The notes: generated by a model from the letters alone, not told the origin. DNA of 64,000 nt from CAVSDF01 sp963726715 (GCA_963726715.1 CAVSDF010000014.1:62001-126000), one strand, 5' to 3'; positions 20,763 to 30,610 are shown, numbered from the stretch's first letter. Numbers and translations: made by a program.

Positions 20763-20981
20763 CCCTCCACACCCTTCAAGTCAAGCAAAACGGTCACAAA
20801 AACGCGATTCCGATCCGGCAAAATCCGATGCGCAAAGGATATGCACATACCCGACAGGGGCCAGGTCGCGCCGAAATCACCCGTGGGTGAAAATCCATAC
20901 CCCATCCTGAGAGTGCCCGGAAAATCTATTCACCTGTGGCTCCGACCACGCCTCTGACCGGGCGCACATACCCGGCGCGCC

Positions 20982-20990
20982 TATCTTTCC
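20982..20990 (+). promoter_or_regulatory. candidate -7 element for the lexA-like gene
   Basis: TATCTTTCC lies 63 bases before the ATG. It matches the element before tRNA-Ser. A copy of the direct repeat GCACATACCCG ends 8 bases upstream, where a repressor would block the promoter. Confidence 0.4.
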
Positions 20991-21052
20991 GGCGCCCGTG
21001 TCGCCCGTCTCTCGTCCCACGTTTTCGCGCGGTCGCCCGCTTCCCCGCCCCG

Positions 21053-21688
21053 ATGGCCACGCCGCTGACCGAGCGCCAGGACCTGGCCCTCGACTTCTTC
21101 CGCGCCTACGTGCGCGAGCACCGCAAGCCGCCGACGCTCGCGGAGATCGGGAGCGCGATGGACATCCGCTCGACCAACGCGGTGAGCAAACTCGTCCGCG
21201 CCCTCGTCGACAAGGGCCACCTGACGCACACGCCGAACGTGGCACGCGGCCTCTCGCTCGCCGACGACGACCCGCTCGCCGGCACGACCGGCGCCCCGCT
21301 CCTCCCCATCCTCGGGCGCGTGTCGAGCGCCGAGCCGGATCGCCTGCGCACCCGCCCGTCCGGCTACTTCGCCGCCGACGCCTCGCTCACCGGCCGCGCC
21401 GACCCCGACGCCTGCCTCGTCGGCCGCGCGGGCGACGACGGCATGAACGGCGATGGCGTCCGCAAGGGCGACCTCGTCGTCGTCGAGGAGACCGACGCGA
21501 TCAAGAGCGGCGAGATGGCGCTGTTTCTCGTCGGCGAGAAGCTCGTCGTGCGCCGCCACCACCTCGCCAACGGGCGCCTGCATCTGCGCCCCGCCGACCG
21601 CCGCTACACCGAGGAGACGTACATCCCCGGCGAACCCGCCTGCCTCGTCGTCGGGCGCGTGCTCGCCGTCGTGCGCAAGGTCGTGTGA
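21053..21688 (+). CDS. lexA: LexA-like transcriptional regulator, apparently lacking self-cleavage residues
   Basis: An intact 211-residue protein with the LexA architecture. A winged helix-turn-helix domain (about 5-68, with PPTLAEIGSAMDIRSTNAVSK) is followed by an S24-type C-terminal domain (about 84-205). LexA normally represses SOS genes and cuts itself when RecA is active. Aligned by eye with E. coli LexA, three key sites differ. The Ala-Gly cleavage site becomes Ser-Ala (RVSSAEP, 89-95). The catalytic serine becomes Gly130 (in GDDGMNGDG). The catalytic lysine becomes Arg167 (LVVRRHH). It may therefore be a stable repressor, as described for some cyanobacterial LexA proteins. It is transcribed divergently from mraZ. 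Confidence 0.85.
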   Translation: MATPLTERQDLALDFFRAYVREHRKPPTLAEIGSAMDIRSTNAVSKLVRALVDKGHLTHTPNVARGLSLADDDPLAGTTGAPLLPILGRVSSAEPDRLRTRPSGYFAADASLTGRADPDACLVGRAGDDGMNGDGVRKGDLVVVEETDAIKSGEMALFLVGEKLVVRRHHLANGRLHLRPADRRYTEETYIPGEPACLVVGRVLAVVRKVV

Positions 21689-21730
21689 GGCACGTGGCTG
21701 GAGGCCGGTCCGTGCTGCAGGGGTGCAACC

Positions 21731-21755
21731 GGGCGGGTCGCCGACCCGCCCCTAC
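21731..21755. repeat. family A palindromic repeat, copy 3 (between lexA-like gene and pyrG)
   Basis: GGGCGGGTCGCCGACCCGCCC followed by CTAC; the arms GGGCGGGTCG/CGACCCGCCC are nearly perfect. It lies between two convergent genes and could act as a shared transcription stop. Confidence 0.75.
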
Positions 21756-21790
21756 GGATCACGCGGAGGCACGGCCGGGGCGACGCTCCA

Positions 21791-23490
21791 TCACACCTTC
21801 GCCGCCACCAAGCGCGGCGCGCGGGCGCGGCGCGGGGGTTTGGCGCTCGCGGCGAGGCCCTCGTCGCGGGCGTAGGCGGCGGCGGCCTCGACGAAGGCGC
21901 GGAAGAGCGGGTGCGGCGCGCCGACGCGTCGAGCCGGTACTCGGGGTGGAACTGCACGCCGACGAACCACGGGTGGTCGGGCAGCTCGACGATCTCCACG
22001 AGGTCGCGGTCGGGGTTCATGCCGGTGAACGAGCATCCCGTGCTCGGCGCAGCTTGTAGCGGAGCGCGTTGTTGACCTCGTAGCGGTGGCGGTGGCGCTC
22101 CGGTCACCTCGGTCGTCGCCGTAGGCCGCGCGCGCCTTCGAGCCCGGCTGCGACAGCGCAGCGGTAGGCGCCGAGCCGCATCGTGCCGCCCTTGTCGGTG
22201 ATCGCCTTCTGCTCCTCCATCATCGAGATGACCGGGTGCGGGCGTCGCGGCGTCGAACTCGGCGGAGTGCGCGCTCGGCCAGCCGCAGACGTGGCGCGCG
22301 TACTCGATCACCGCCATCTGCATCCCGAGGCAGATGCCGAAGAACGGGATGCCGTTCTCGCGCACGTGGCGCACGGCGGCGATCTTGCCCTCGATGCCGC
22401 GCTCGCCGAAGCCCGGCGCCACGAGCACGCCCGCCACGCCGTCGAGCGAGCGCCGCGGCCGTTCTCGGGCGTCAGGTCGTCGGAGAGGACGGAGCGGATG
22501 TCGACGTGCACGCCTGCCGCGGCGCCCGCGAGGACGAACGACTCGATGATCGACTTGTAGGCATCCTGATGCGCCACGTACTTGCCGACGAGCGCGATCG
22601 GGACGGTCGCCTTGGGGTTCTTGAGCTTGCTGCAGGAAGCGCGTCCACGCCTTCAGGTCCGGCTCGCGCGCGGCGAGGCCCTTGAGGCCGAGGCGCTCCA
22701 CCACGAGGTCGTCGAGGCCCTGCTCTTTCAGCAGGAGCGGCACCTCGTAGATGCTCTCGGCGTCGGGGCTGGCGACGACGGCGCGGGTCTCGACGTTGGT
22801 GAAGCGGGCGATCTTGCCGCGCAGCTCGTCGTCGAGCGGGTGCTCGGTGCGGCAGACGAGCACGTCGGGCTGGAGGCCGTACGAGAGGAGCTGCTTGACG
22901 CTGTGCTGCGTCGGCTTGGTCTTGAGCTCGCCCGCCGCCTGCAGGTACGGGACGAGCGTGAGGTGGATGTTGAGCGTGCTCGCGCTGCCGAGGTCGTAGC
23001 GCATCTGCCGGATGGCCTCGAGGAACGGCTCGGCCTCGATGTCGCCGACGGTGCCGCCGATCTCGGTGATGACGACGTCGAAGGCGCCGGTCGTCGCCGA
23101 GGCGCATCATCCACGCCTTGATCTCGTCGATGACGTGGGGGACGACCTGGACGGTTTGCCCGAGGTACGTCGCCTGCGCGTTCCTTCTGGATGACGCCGA
23201 GGTAGACGCGGCCCGTCGTGACGTTGTTGGCCTGGCTCGTCGGGCGCCCGAGGAAGCGCTCGTAGTGGCCGAGGTCGAGGTCGGTCTCCGCCCCGTCGTC
23301 GCGTGACGTAGACCTCGCCGTGCTCGTACGGGTTCATCGTCCCCGGATCGACGTTGAGGTACGGGTCGAACTTCTGGATCGTCACGCGCAGGCCGCGCGC
23401 TTCGAGGAGCCGCCCGAGGCTCGCGCAGACGATGCCCTTGCCGAGCGAGGACGTGACGCCGCCGGTCACGAAGATGTACTTGGTCTGCAC
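21791..23490 (-). CDS. pyrG: CTP synthase PyrG (multiply frameshifted)
   Basis: PyrG makes CTP from UTP, ATP and glutamine. The synthetase domain begins QTKYIFVTGGVTSSLGKGI, with KFDPYLNVDPGTMNPYEHGEV next. The glutaminase domain shows PFFGICLGMQMAVIEYA with the nucleophile cysteine in GICLG, and the catalytic His-Glu in VGVQFHPEY. I chose the GTG at 23490 because it gives the family N terminus; the frame stays open further upstream. At least eight shifts lie between about 23300 and 21925. The gene converges on the lexA-like gene. Confidence 0.93.
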
Positions 23491-23773
23491 GGCAGGCGGG
23501 GAGTGCAGGCCCGGCGCCACGAGCGCCAGTGCCTTGTCGAGGAGGCAGGCGCCGGGGGCGCGGCACTGTCGCCGCGCACATCCCATCGCCAGCGCGCCAG
23601 AGGGCGTCGCCGGGAGACGAAGCTACGGGACGCAGGATGTGCGGCGCGACGCGCACGGGCTTTTCGTGGGGGGCGTTGGGGGGATGGTGAGATTGTGGGG
23701 TGGTGAGGGGGTGAGCGGTGAATCGACCGACGGCCCACGACTCACGAAACTCACCATCCCACCCCTCACAAAC
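23491..23773. other. intergenic region upstream of pyrG, G-rich
   Basis: No gene seen. A possible pyrG -7 element TAGCTTCG lies at 23618-23625 (minus). Positions about 23680-23770 hold GGTGAG/GTGGGG-rich runs followed by their approximate complement (CTCACCATCCCACCCCTCAC), an imperfect inverted repeat downstream of the RDD gene that may stop its transcript. Confidence 0.4.
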
Positions 23774-24499
23774 TCACGCATACCGGTCGTGGATGGCGGT
23801 GTAGTCCGTCACGACGCGGTTGAGCACGTCTTCGGCCCGCAGCGACGACGGCGGCAGGTCGAGGCGGGCGGCGACGGCCTGGTGGGCGCGGCTCACGAGG
23901 TCGCGCGCGGCGGCCGAGCGCGGGTCGCCGTGGAAGCGCAGCAGCACCGCGCGGATCGTGCGGATGTCGGCGTCGCTCAGGCGGTCGGCGGGTGTGCGCG
24001 GGCGGTAGCCGTCGGGGACGACGGGGTAGCGGACGTCGACGAGGTCGATGGCGGGGAGCGCGCGCAGCACGGTCGTGCCTGCGGCGAGGTCGCCGAGGCG
24101 CTGCCCGTGTCGCGTGAAGGCGATGGCGAGGACGGCCACGCCGCCGCTCGAGAGCGTCACATCGACCCAGCGGAGGAGCCACCGGAGGGCGTACTGCACG
24201 AACGTCGGCGGCGCGCCGTCGAGGCGGGCGACGCGCAGGCGGCGCATCCGCTTTCCGGGCGTCTGCCCGCCCATGAGCACCTCGAAGAGCAGGTGGTAGA
24301 AGAGCACCGGCAGCATCAAGATCGTCGATGCGGTGCTGCCGAGGTTCAGGCCGACGAGGTCGGGCGCGACGAAGACCGCGAAGACGTACGCGGTCACGAT
24401 TGCGATGTCGATCATCCACGCGACGATGCGCTCGCCGAGGCCCGCCGTGGCGAACGAGAGCTCGACGTTCTGCGCGGTCGAGATGCGGAGCGTATCCAT
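23774..24499 (-). CDS. RDD-family membrane protein
   Basis: An intact 241-residue RDD protein. The family region is in the first 140 residues. It shows GLGERIVAWMIDIAIV with the RxxAxxxD-type arrangement, three hydrophobic segments, and GGQTPGKRMRRLRVARLDG, the conserved GxTxGKxxxxxRV signature. The C-terminal 90 residues are soluble. RDD proteins are linked to transport or envelope functions, mostly unproven. It is divergent from the SpoIIM-MoxR-DUF58 operon, with which RDD genes are often associated. Confidence 0.88.
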   Translation of the reverse strand: MDTLRISTAQNVELSFATAGLGERIVAWMIDIAIVTAYVFAVFVAPDLVGLNLGSTASTILMLPVLFYHLLFEVLMGGQTPGKRMRRLRVARLDGAPPTFVQYALRWLLRWVDVTLSSGGVAVLAIAFTRHGQRLGDLAAGTTVLRALPAIDLVDVRYPVVPDGYRPRTPADRLSDADIRTIRAVLLRFHGDPRSAAARDLVSRAHQAVAARLDLPPSSLRAEDVLNRVVTDYTAIHDRYA

Positions 24500-24547
24500 G
24501 CGGAGAGGAAGCAGTGGCGGTGCGGCGTTCCCCCTCCGGCCTGTCGG

Positions 24548-24600
24548 CCACCTCTCCCGCTCGCGGGGAAGGACCGCCGCGAAGCGCGTTCCCCTTCGGG
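24548..24600. repeat. family E repeat, copy 1
   Basis: The sequence around CACCTCTCCCGCTCG, GGGGAAGGACCGCCGCG and AAGCGCGTTCCCC matches a second copy at 49755-49805 (CACCTCCCCCGCGGTCG, GGGGAGGACCGCTGCG, GAGCGCGT). It contains short inverted repeats and lies in the RDD / SpoIIM divergent gap. Confidence 0.5.
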
Positions 24601-24673
24601 GACCTTCGGTTCAGCGCGCGGCGAGACGGCAGGAGGCGCAGGGCAGGACCGCAGGCGCTGCCGGGGGCACCTC

Positions 24674-24683
24674 CAAAAGTTAC
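24674..24683 (-). promoter_or_regulatory. candidate promoter for the RDD gene
   Basis: On the minus strand TAACTTTTGG resembles TAnnTTTG and TTGC lies about 20 bases upstream. It is about 175 bases before the RDD ATG, so the family E repeat would be in the leader. Confidence 0.3.
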
Positions 24684-24766
24684 GACATCTGTGTAGATTG
24701 CAACCGGGCGAGCACCGGTCACCGGCCGTGCAGACCCACGTTCCGCCCTCCCCTTCGTCCCGACCG

Positions 24767-25835
24767 ATGCGAGAAGCCGTCTTCGTCCGCCAGCACGCCG
24801 AGGCGTGGTCCGCCTTCGAAGCGCGCCTCGACGCCGACGCAGCCGTCGACCCCGACGCCCTCGCCGACGGCTACGTCCGCCTCGTCGACGACCTCGCGTA
24901 CGCGCGCACCTACTACCCGACCTCGCCGACGACGGCCTACCTGAACGGCCTCGCCGGGCGCGTCCACCAGCGGCTCTACCGGACGCGGCGCGTCGAGCCG
25001 GGGCGGCTCGTGCGGTTCTGGACGCGCGACGTGCCGCTCGCCTTCTTCGAGGCCCGCCGACCGCTCGCCATCGCCGCGCTCTTCTTCGCCGCCTGCGTCG
25101 CGCTCGGCGCCGCCTCGGCGCTCACCGACGGCACCTTCGTGCGCCTCATCCTCGGCGACGAATACGTCAACATGACGCTCGACAACATCGCCGCGGGCGA
25201 CCCGATGGCCGTCTACAAGCAGGCGAACGAGATGGACATGACGTCGATGATCGCGCTCAACAACGTCATGGTCTCGTTCTTCGCCTTCACCGGCTTCGTG
25301 CCCGTCGGCGGGAGCGGCGGCGGTGCCGGGGTTCTCGGTCGGGACGCTGCTCGCGCTCTTCCGCAACGGCGTGATGCTCGGCGCCTTCCAGGCATTCTTC
25401 TTCCGCGAGGGCCTGCTCTGGGAGTCGGCGCGGACGATCTGGATCCACGGCACGCTCGAGATCTCGGCCATCGTCGCCGCCGGAGGCGCGGGACTGTCGA
25501 TGGGCAACGCGCTGCTCTTTCCCGGCACCTACCCGCGCCTCGTGGCCTTCCAGCGCGGCGCCCGGCGCGGGGCGACGATGGCGATGGGCCTCGTGCCGGT
25601 CTTCCTCGTCGCCGCCCTCCTCGAAGGGTTCGTGACGCGCCACACGGCCATGCCCGACGTGCTCGCGCTCGCCATCATCGGCGCCTCGCTCGCGGCCGTC
25701 GTCGGCTACGGCGTCGTCCTGCCGCGCCGCGTCGGGCGCGCCGTCGCGGCCGAGGACGCCGCCGCCGCACGCTCGGACGCCGCCCTGCCCGTCGCCAGCG
25801 CCGCGCTCACCGCCCGTCCGCACCTGGACGCCTGA
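24767..25835 (+). CDS. SpoIIM / DUF95-type membrane protein (one frameshift)
   Basis: First gene of the MoxR-linked operon. It begins MREAVFVRQHAEAWSAFE, with a soluble helical part, then about six membrane helices. The core FFAFTGFVPV...GFSVGTLLALFRNGVMLGAF is the conserved SpoIIM-family region, and HGTLEISAIVAAGGAGLSMG is a second signature. The two parts are in different frames, joined near 25322 in a GGC/GGG-rich tract. SpoIIM acts in sporulation in Bacillus, but homologues in non-sporulators are found with MoxR ATPases and may affect the envelope. The function here is not known. Confidence 0.82.
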
Positions 25836-25866
25836 GATCGCCCGCCCTGCCCTTCCCTGCTTTTCG

Positions 25867-27086
25867 ATGGACTCCGACCTCTCGCACGCCGTCTACGCAT
25901 CCGAAACCGCCACCGCCGACGACCGCGGCGCGATCCGCTTCCGCGTCGTCCGCGATTTCGGCGACACGCTCAACGTCACGTTCCGCTTCCTGCGCGAGAA
26001 CGGGCGCGAACTCGGCCTCGCGCTCCTCGTCATCGCCGGGCCGGTCGCGCTCCTCGCCAACGGCGCCGCAGGCGTCGTGCAGGCGCGGATGTACACGGCG
26101 ATGGCCAACCCGGCGAACGCCGACCGACCCGTTCGCGGTGTTTCGCGTCCTCGGCAGCCCGGCGTACCTGCTCGCGCTCGTGCTCGGCATGGTGGCGCCG
26201 TTTCTCGTGCTCGCGCTCACCTTCGCCTACGTGCGCGGCTACCGGCGCGGCGAGGCGGGCACGCTCACGCCGTCGCGGCTGTGGGCGGAGGCGCAGGGGA
26301 TGGTCGGGCCGCTCCTGCTCTTCTACCTCGCCACCACCGCCGCCGTCGTGCTCGGTGCCGTCGTCAACATCATCCCGTGCCTCGGCATGCTCGCCGTACC
26401 TCGCGGGCATGGTCTACCTCTTCCCCATGTCCAGCGTCGCCTTCGTGGTGCGGGCCGAGGAAGGGCTGGGCATCGTGGCGTCGTGGAAGCGCGCGCAGGC
26501 GCTCGTGCGGCCCGAGTGGGGGCAGAGCTTCGCCGTCATCTTTCTCTCGTGGCTGCTGCTCTTCGTCGTCATGCTTGCGCTCACGATGGCAACGACGATT
26601 CCACAGATGATGGCGGGCGGTCTGACGGGCGGGATGACGCAGCCGCCGCTCGCGATGACGGTGCTGACGGCGCTCGTCGCGTCGCTTCTCGTGCTCGCCT
26701 ACACGATCCCGTTCGTCGCCAGCGTCTTCCAGTACCACACGCTCGTCGAGCGCGCCTCGGGGACCGGCTTCGGCGCCGACATCGCCGCGCTCGCCGCCCC
26801 GACGCGCCCGCCCGAGCCAGACCCGACCTTCACCGCGCGCCCCGCGCCGCCCGCCACCGCCACGCCCGCCGCCCCGATCTTCACCGCCCACCCCGCCGCG
26901 CCCGAGACGACGCCCGACGCCGGTTTTCGCGGCACGGGTTTCCGCGACGGCGCCATGCCGACGGCCACCGCGCCGCCGTCGGATGCGCCCGCCGCCTCAC
27001 CTCCCGTGGCTCCGCCCGCCGATTCGTCCGCGCCGCGTGGCTTCCGTGGCGGCGGCTTCGACGGGTCGGCGACGGACGACCGCTGA
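25867..27086 (+). CDS. multi-pass membrane protein of the MoxR cluster (frameshifted)
   Basis: No firm family name. The soluble start (MDSDLSHAVYASETA) is followed by about six hydrophobic helices (for example GLALLVIAGPVALLA, LLLFYLATTAAVVLGAV, FLSWLLLFVVMLALTM). A long Pro/Ala/Thr tail of about 110 residues is probably disordered. The layout resembles membrane domains found in glycerophosphodiester-phosphodiesterase-type and DUF4013-like proteins. Shifts near 26120 and 26397 split it into three frames. It lies 31 bases after the SpoIIM-like gene and 2 bases before the DUF4129 gene, so it is part of one operon. Confidence 0.7.
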
Positions 27087-27088
27087 CC

Positions 27089-28066
27089 GTGTCCCGCGTG
27101 CTTCTTCTCCGCCTGCCGCGCCGCGCCGCTGCCGCCCTCGCCGCTGCCGCCGTCCTGCTGCTCGCCGCCGGGCCTCCGAGCGCCGCGACGGGCGCCGTGA
27201 CGCGCGATGCGGTGTGGGCAGAGACGAAGTGGATGGAGCAGGACACGACCCGCAGCGAAGACACCGCCGCCCCGCTCGATTCGTCCGCTGGCGAGGCGAT
27301 GCCGTACACGACGACGACGAGTCGTGGGATGAGGACGACGGCGTCACGCAGACGCTGCTGCCCGCGCCCGAGGCGACGCCGCGCGCCGTGCCCGAGGCGG
27401 CGCTCGCGCGCTACCGCGCCGACCCGAACTTCCGCTACGACACCGCGGGCCGCGCGACCGGGCCGTCGCTGCTCGACCGGTTCTGGGACTGGTTCAAGCG
27501 GACCTACCTCGCCCCCCTCTTCGAGCGCGCCGCATCGCGTCCCGGACAAGCGACGCTCGCCATCGCCGGCATCGTTGCCCTGCTCGCGCTCCTCGTCTGG
27601 CTCGCGCGCGGCGGCGACCTCGGCATCTTCCGGCGCCGCGACGGCGAGGCCGCGATGCCCTACGGCGGCTTCCTTGCCGACATCGCCCTCGGCGCCGACG
27701 ACCTCGACGCCCGCCTCGCCGACGCCCGCGCCGCCGCGGCAGTGGCGCGCGGCGACGCGCTGGCGCTTCCTCGTCAGCCTGCGCCGGTTGGGCGCGGCGG
27801 GCGTCCTCCGCCTCGACGCGCACAAGACCGACGGCGACTACCGCCGCGAAATCCGCGGCGCCGGGCGCCCGCTCGCCCGCGCCTTCGCCGACGCCGCCGA
27901 CGCCTTCGCCTGGGTCTGGTACGGCGCCGCCGCGCTCGACGCCGACCGCTTCGCCCGCGTCGAAACCACCTTCGACCGCCTCGACGCCGCCCTCGACGGG
28001 CGCGCGACCGCACCGCGCATGGCAGAAGCGCCGGTTCTGGCGACCGATGACGGAGGGGATTCGTGA
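27089..28066 (+). CDS. DUF4129-type protein (frameshifted)
   Basis: Begins with GTG and a signal-like hydrophobic segment (LPRRAAAALAAAAVLLLAAG). An Asp/Glu-rich stretch (HDDDESWDEDDGV), a central membrane helix (LAIAGIVALLALLVWLA) and the C-terminal DUF4129 region (RFLVSLRRLGAAGVLRL, AWVWYGA) follow. Shifts lie near 27290 and 27750, and the total is a multiple of three. DUF4129 proteins are frequent partners of DUF4350, MoxR and DUF58 genes; their activity is not established. The stop overlaps the next GTG start (GTGA). Confidence 0.72.
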   Translation: MSRVLLLRLPRRAAAALAAAAVLLLAAGPPSAATGAVTRDAVWAETKWMEQDTTRSEDTAAPLDSSAGEAMPYTTTTSRGMRTTASRRRCCPRPRRRRAPCPRRRSRATAPTRTSATTPRAARPGRRCSTGSGTGSSGPTSPPSSSAPHRVPDKRRSPSPASLPCSRSSSGSRAAATSASSGAATARPRCPTAASLPTSPSAPTTSTPASPTPAPPRQWRAATRWRFLVSLRRLGAAGVLRLDAHKTDGDYRREIRGAGRPLARAFADAADAFAWVWYGAAALDADRFARVETTFDRLDAALDGRATAPRMAEAPVLATDDGGDS

Positions 28067-29342
28067 AACGTTTTCCCCTGTGGATCGGCCTCATCGCGCT
28101 CCTCCTCGTCGGCCTGCTCGTCGCCACGCCGCAGGAGCGCTCGTGGGCGCCCGACTACCGCCCGACGTCGGATGCGCCGCTCGGCGCCGCCGTCCTGCAT
28201 GGCCTGTTTGGCGCGTGGACGGGCGCATCGGTCGAGGTCGTCGCGCGAGACGCCGTACCTGCGCCTCGCCGACACCACCGCCGCCGCCGACGGCGTCCTC
28301 TACGTCTTCCTCACCCAGACCTTCGCCCCCGACCCCGCCGAGACGCGCCGCCTGATGGCCTTCGCGCGCCACGGCGGAACGGTCTTCGTCGCCGCCGAAA
28401 CGTTCGACGGCGATCTCTCCGAGGTCCTCGCGTCGGCCCCCGACAGCCTCGACCGCGCCACACGACATGCACGCCGGCAGCATCGACGACGTCGGCCGCT
28501 GTTCGACGAGTCGCGGCGACAGCCTCCTGCGCCTCGACGCGCCCGCGATGCACCGCCAGGATGGCTACCGATTCCCGATCGCCGTCCGCTCGAACGTGCT
28601 GGCTTCCCTCGACACCCTCCGTACGGCCCGCCTCGGGCGCGACGCGCAAGGCTCGCCGACGCTCGTGCGCGTGGCCGTCGGGCGCGGCGCCGTCGTGCTC
28701 TCGTCGACGCCCCGCGCGTTCTCGAACGCGGCGCTGACGGGCGATGGCGACGCGGCGGCGTACGTCGGCGGCGTGCTCGGGCACCTGACTGCGCGGCGCG
28801 TTCTCTGGGACGCGCACCACACGCCGATCGGCACGAGCCGCTCGCCGCTCGGCCTCGTCTTCGCCACGCCGCCGCTGAAATGGGCGTACACGCTCCTGCT
28901 GCTCGGCACCCTCCTGTTCGTCGTCTTCCGGGGACGGCGGTGGCAGCGCGCGGTGCCGGTCGTCACGCCGCCGCCGAACGCGCTCGTGGCCTTCGCCGAG
29001 TCGGTCGGGCAGTTGCAGGCGCAACACGGCGACCGCGCGGCGCTCGTGGCGCGGCGGCAGGCGGCGTTCTTCGACACCCTCCGCGCCCGCGTCGGCATCG
29101 CGAACCCCGACCTCTCCGACGAGACCGAAGCGCTCCTCGCCCGCGCCGTCGGCGACGAGGTCGCCGCGCTCGTCTTCACCGCCCTCCGCCGCGCCGTCGG
29201 CGCGCTGCCTCCGAACGCCGACCGTCTCGCCGACGACCTCCGCTCGGCCCGGCGCCGCACCCGGTCGCCGGGCCCCGGCGACCACGACCTTCTCGCCCTC
29301 GACCGCGCCCTCGACCGCGCCTACGCCGCCCTCGGCCGCTGA
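28063..29342 (+). CDS. DUF4350-type protein (frameshifted)
   Basis: GTG start VKRFPLWIGLIALLLVG, with an N-terminal membrane helix. A periplasmic Rossmann-like domain follows, read over three frames (TPYLRLADTTAAADGVLYVF, MAFARHGGTVFVAAETFDG). A second membrane helix (KWAYTLLLLGTLLFVVF) and a cytoplasmic helical tail complete it. This is the DUF4350 layout. Shifts lie near 28250 and 28465. It sits between DUF4129 and moxR, the usual order in this cluster. Confidence 0.75.
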
Positions 29343-29376
29343 CGCGCTGCTCTCTTCGCCCTGCTCCCCCGCCCCG

Positions 29377-30493
29377 ATGCCCGACCCGCTCCTCCCGTCC
29401 GAACCGGACACTCCCGCTCCGCCCGACGTGATGCCGCCGGACGCGCTCCCGTCCGTGTCCGCCGCCGCGTCTCCATCGCCCACCGTCGGCGGTTCTGGCG
29501 GCGGCGCGCCTGCCGTCGTGACCGGCGACTTTCGCCCCGAGACAGATCTTTCCGGCGTCGCGGCGGCGGTCGAGGCGCTGCGCGACGAAGTCGGCGCGCT
29601 CATCGTCGGGCAGCACGCGCTCGTCGACGAGCTCATCGCGGCGCTTCTCGCGGGCGGGCACGTGCTCATCGAAGGCGTGCCCGGCGTCGCCAAGACGCTC
29701 ACCGCCCGCCTGCTCGCCCGCGCGACCGGCCTCGACTACTCCCGCATCCAGTTCACGCCCGACATGATGCCCGCCGACGTGCTCGGAACGTCGGTCTTCA
29801 GCCCGGCGACCGGCACGTTCGAGTTCCACCGCGGCCCCATCTTCGCCGCCGCCATCCTCATCGACGAGATCAACCGCGCGCCCGCCAAGACGCAGGCCGC
29901 GCTCTTCGAGGTGATGGAGGAGCGGCAGGTGACGCTCGACGGCGTGACGTACCCGATGGCCGACCCGTTCGTCGTCTTCGCCACGCAGAACCCGATCGAG
30001 CACGAGGGCACGTACCGCCTGCCGGAGGCGCAGCTCGACCGCTTCCTCTTCAAGGTCCGCGTCGGCTACCCGAGCCTCGACGAGGAGGTGACGCTGCTCG
30101 AACGCGTGCAGGCGCACGGCGGGCGCCTCGACGACATCGCGCGTGCGGCAGGTGCTCGACGCCGGGCGGGTGCGGGCGGCGCAGGCGGCGGTGCGGGCGG
30201 TGCGGGCCGAGACCGGGACGCTGCGCTACGCCGCCTCGATCGTCGGGGCCACGCGCGGCCACGCGGCGCTGTACATGGGCGCCAGCCCGCGCGCCTCGCT
30301 CGCGCTCCTCGTCGGCGCCAAGGCCGTCGCCGCCATGAACGGACGCGATTTCGCGACGCCCGACGACGTGCGCACGGTCGTCGCCCCGGCCCTCCGCCAC
30401 CGCGTCGTGCTGACGCCGGAGAAGGAGATCGAGGGCGTGCGCGTGGAGTCGGTGCTGCGGCGGATCGTCGAGGACACGGAGGTGCCGCGGTGA
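29377..30493 (+). CDS. moxR: MoxR-family AAA+ ATPase (one frameshift)
   Basis: After a Pro/Ala-rich N terminus (about 60 residues), the AAA+ core has IVGQHALVDELIAALLAGGHV, Walker A GVPGVAKT, FTPDMMPADVLGT, Walker B ILIDEINRAP, and sensor 1 VFATQNPIEHEGTYRLPEAQLDR. A shift near 30145 moves the lid domain (LYMGASPRASLALL) into another frame. MoxR ATPases act as chaperones that load metals or assemble complexes, usually with vWA-domain partners such as DUF58 proteins, as encoded next. The DUF58 gene is separated from it by a family D repeat. Confidence 0.92.
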
Positions 30494-30520
30494 TGCGTCG
30501 GGACGGATGTGGACGGTGTC

Positions 30521-30610
30521 CCTGTCATTGCGAGCGCAGCGCGGCAATCTCGTACCGCAGCGCTCCGGAGGACCAGATTGCCACGTCGCTTCGCTCCTCG
30601 CAATGACAGG
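30521..30610. repeat. family D palindromic element, MITE-like, copy 1
   Basis: Outer arms CCTGTCATTGCGAG and CTCGCAATGACAGG (14 bp, perfect) and inner arms GGCAATCT and AGATTGCC (8 bp, perfect) enclose a short GC-rich centre. The element is 90 bases with no ORF. Sequences of this kind (gtcattgcgag...ggcaatct) are common non-autonomous repeats in many bacterial genomes. It splits moxR from the DUF58 gene. Confidence 0.8.

Larger units (their letters stand above)
20671..21052. promoter_or_regulatory. divergent control region between mraZ and the lexA-like gene
   Basis: A 382-base intergenic region, clearly less GC-rich than its surroundings. It holds candidate promoters for both genes, TGGG boxes for MraZ, a palindrome AGGGTGGGCCCACCCT (20713-20728), and an exact 11-base direct repeat GCACATACCCG at 20843-20853 and 20964-20974, with a related CATACCCC at 20896-20903. 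No ORF of note lies in it. Confidence 0.6.
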
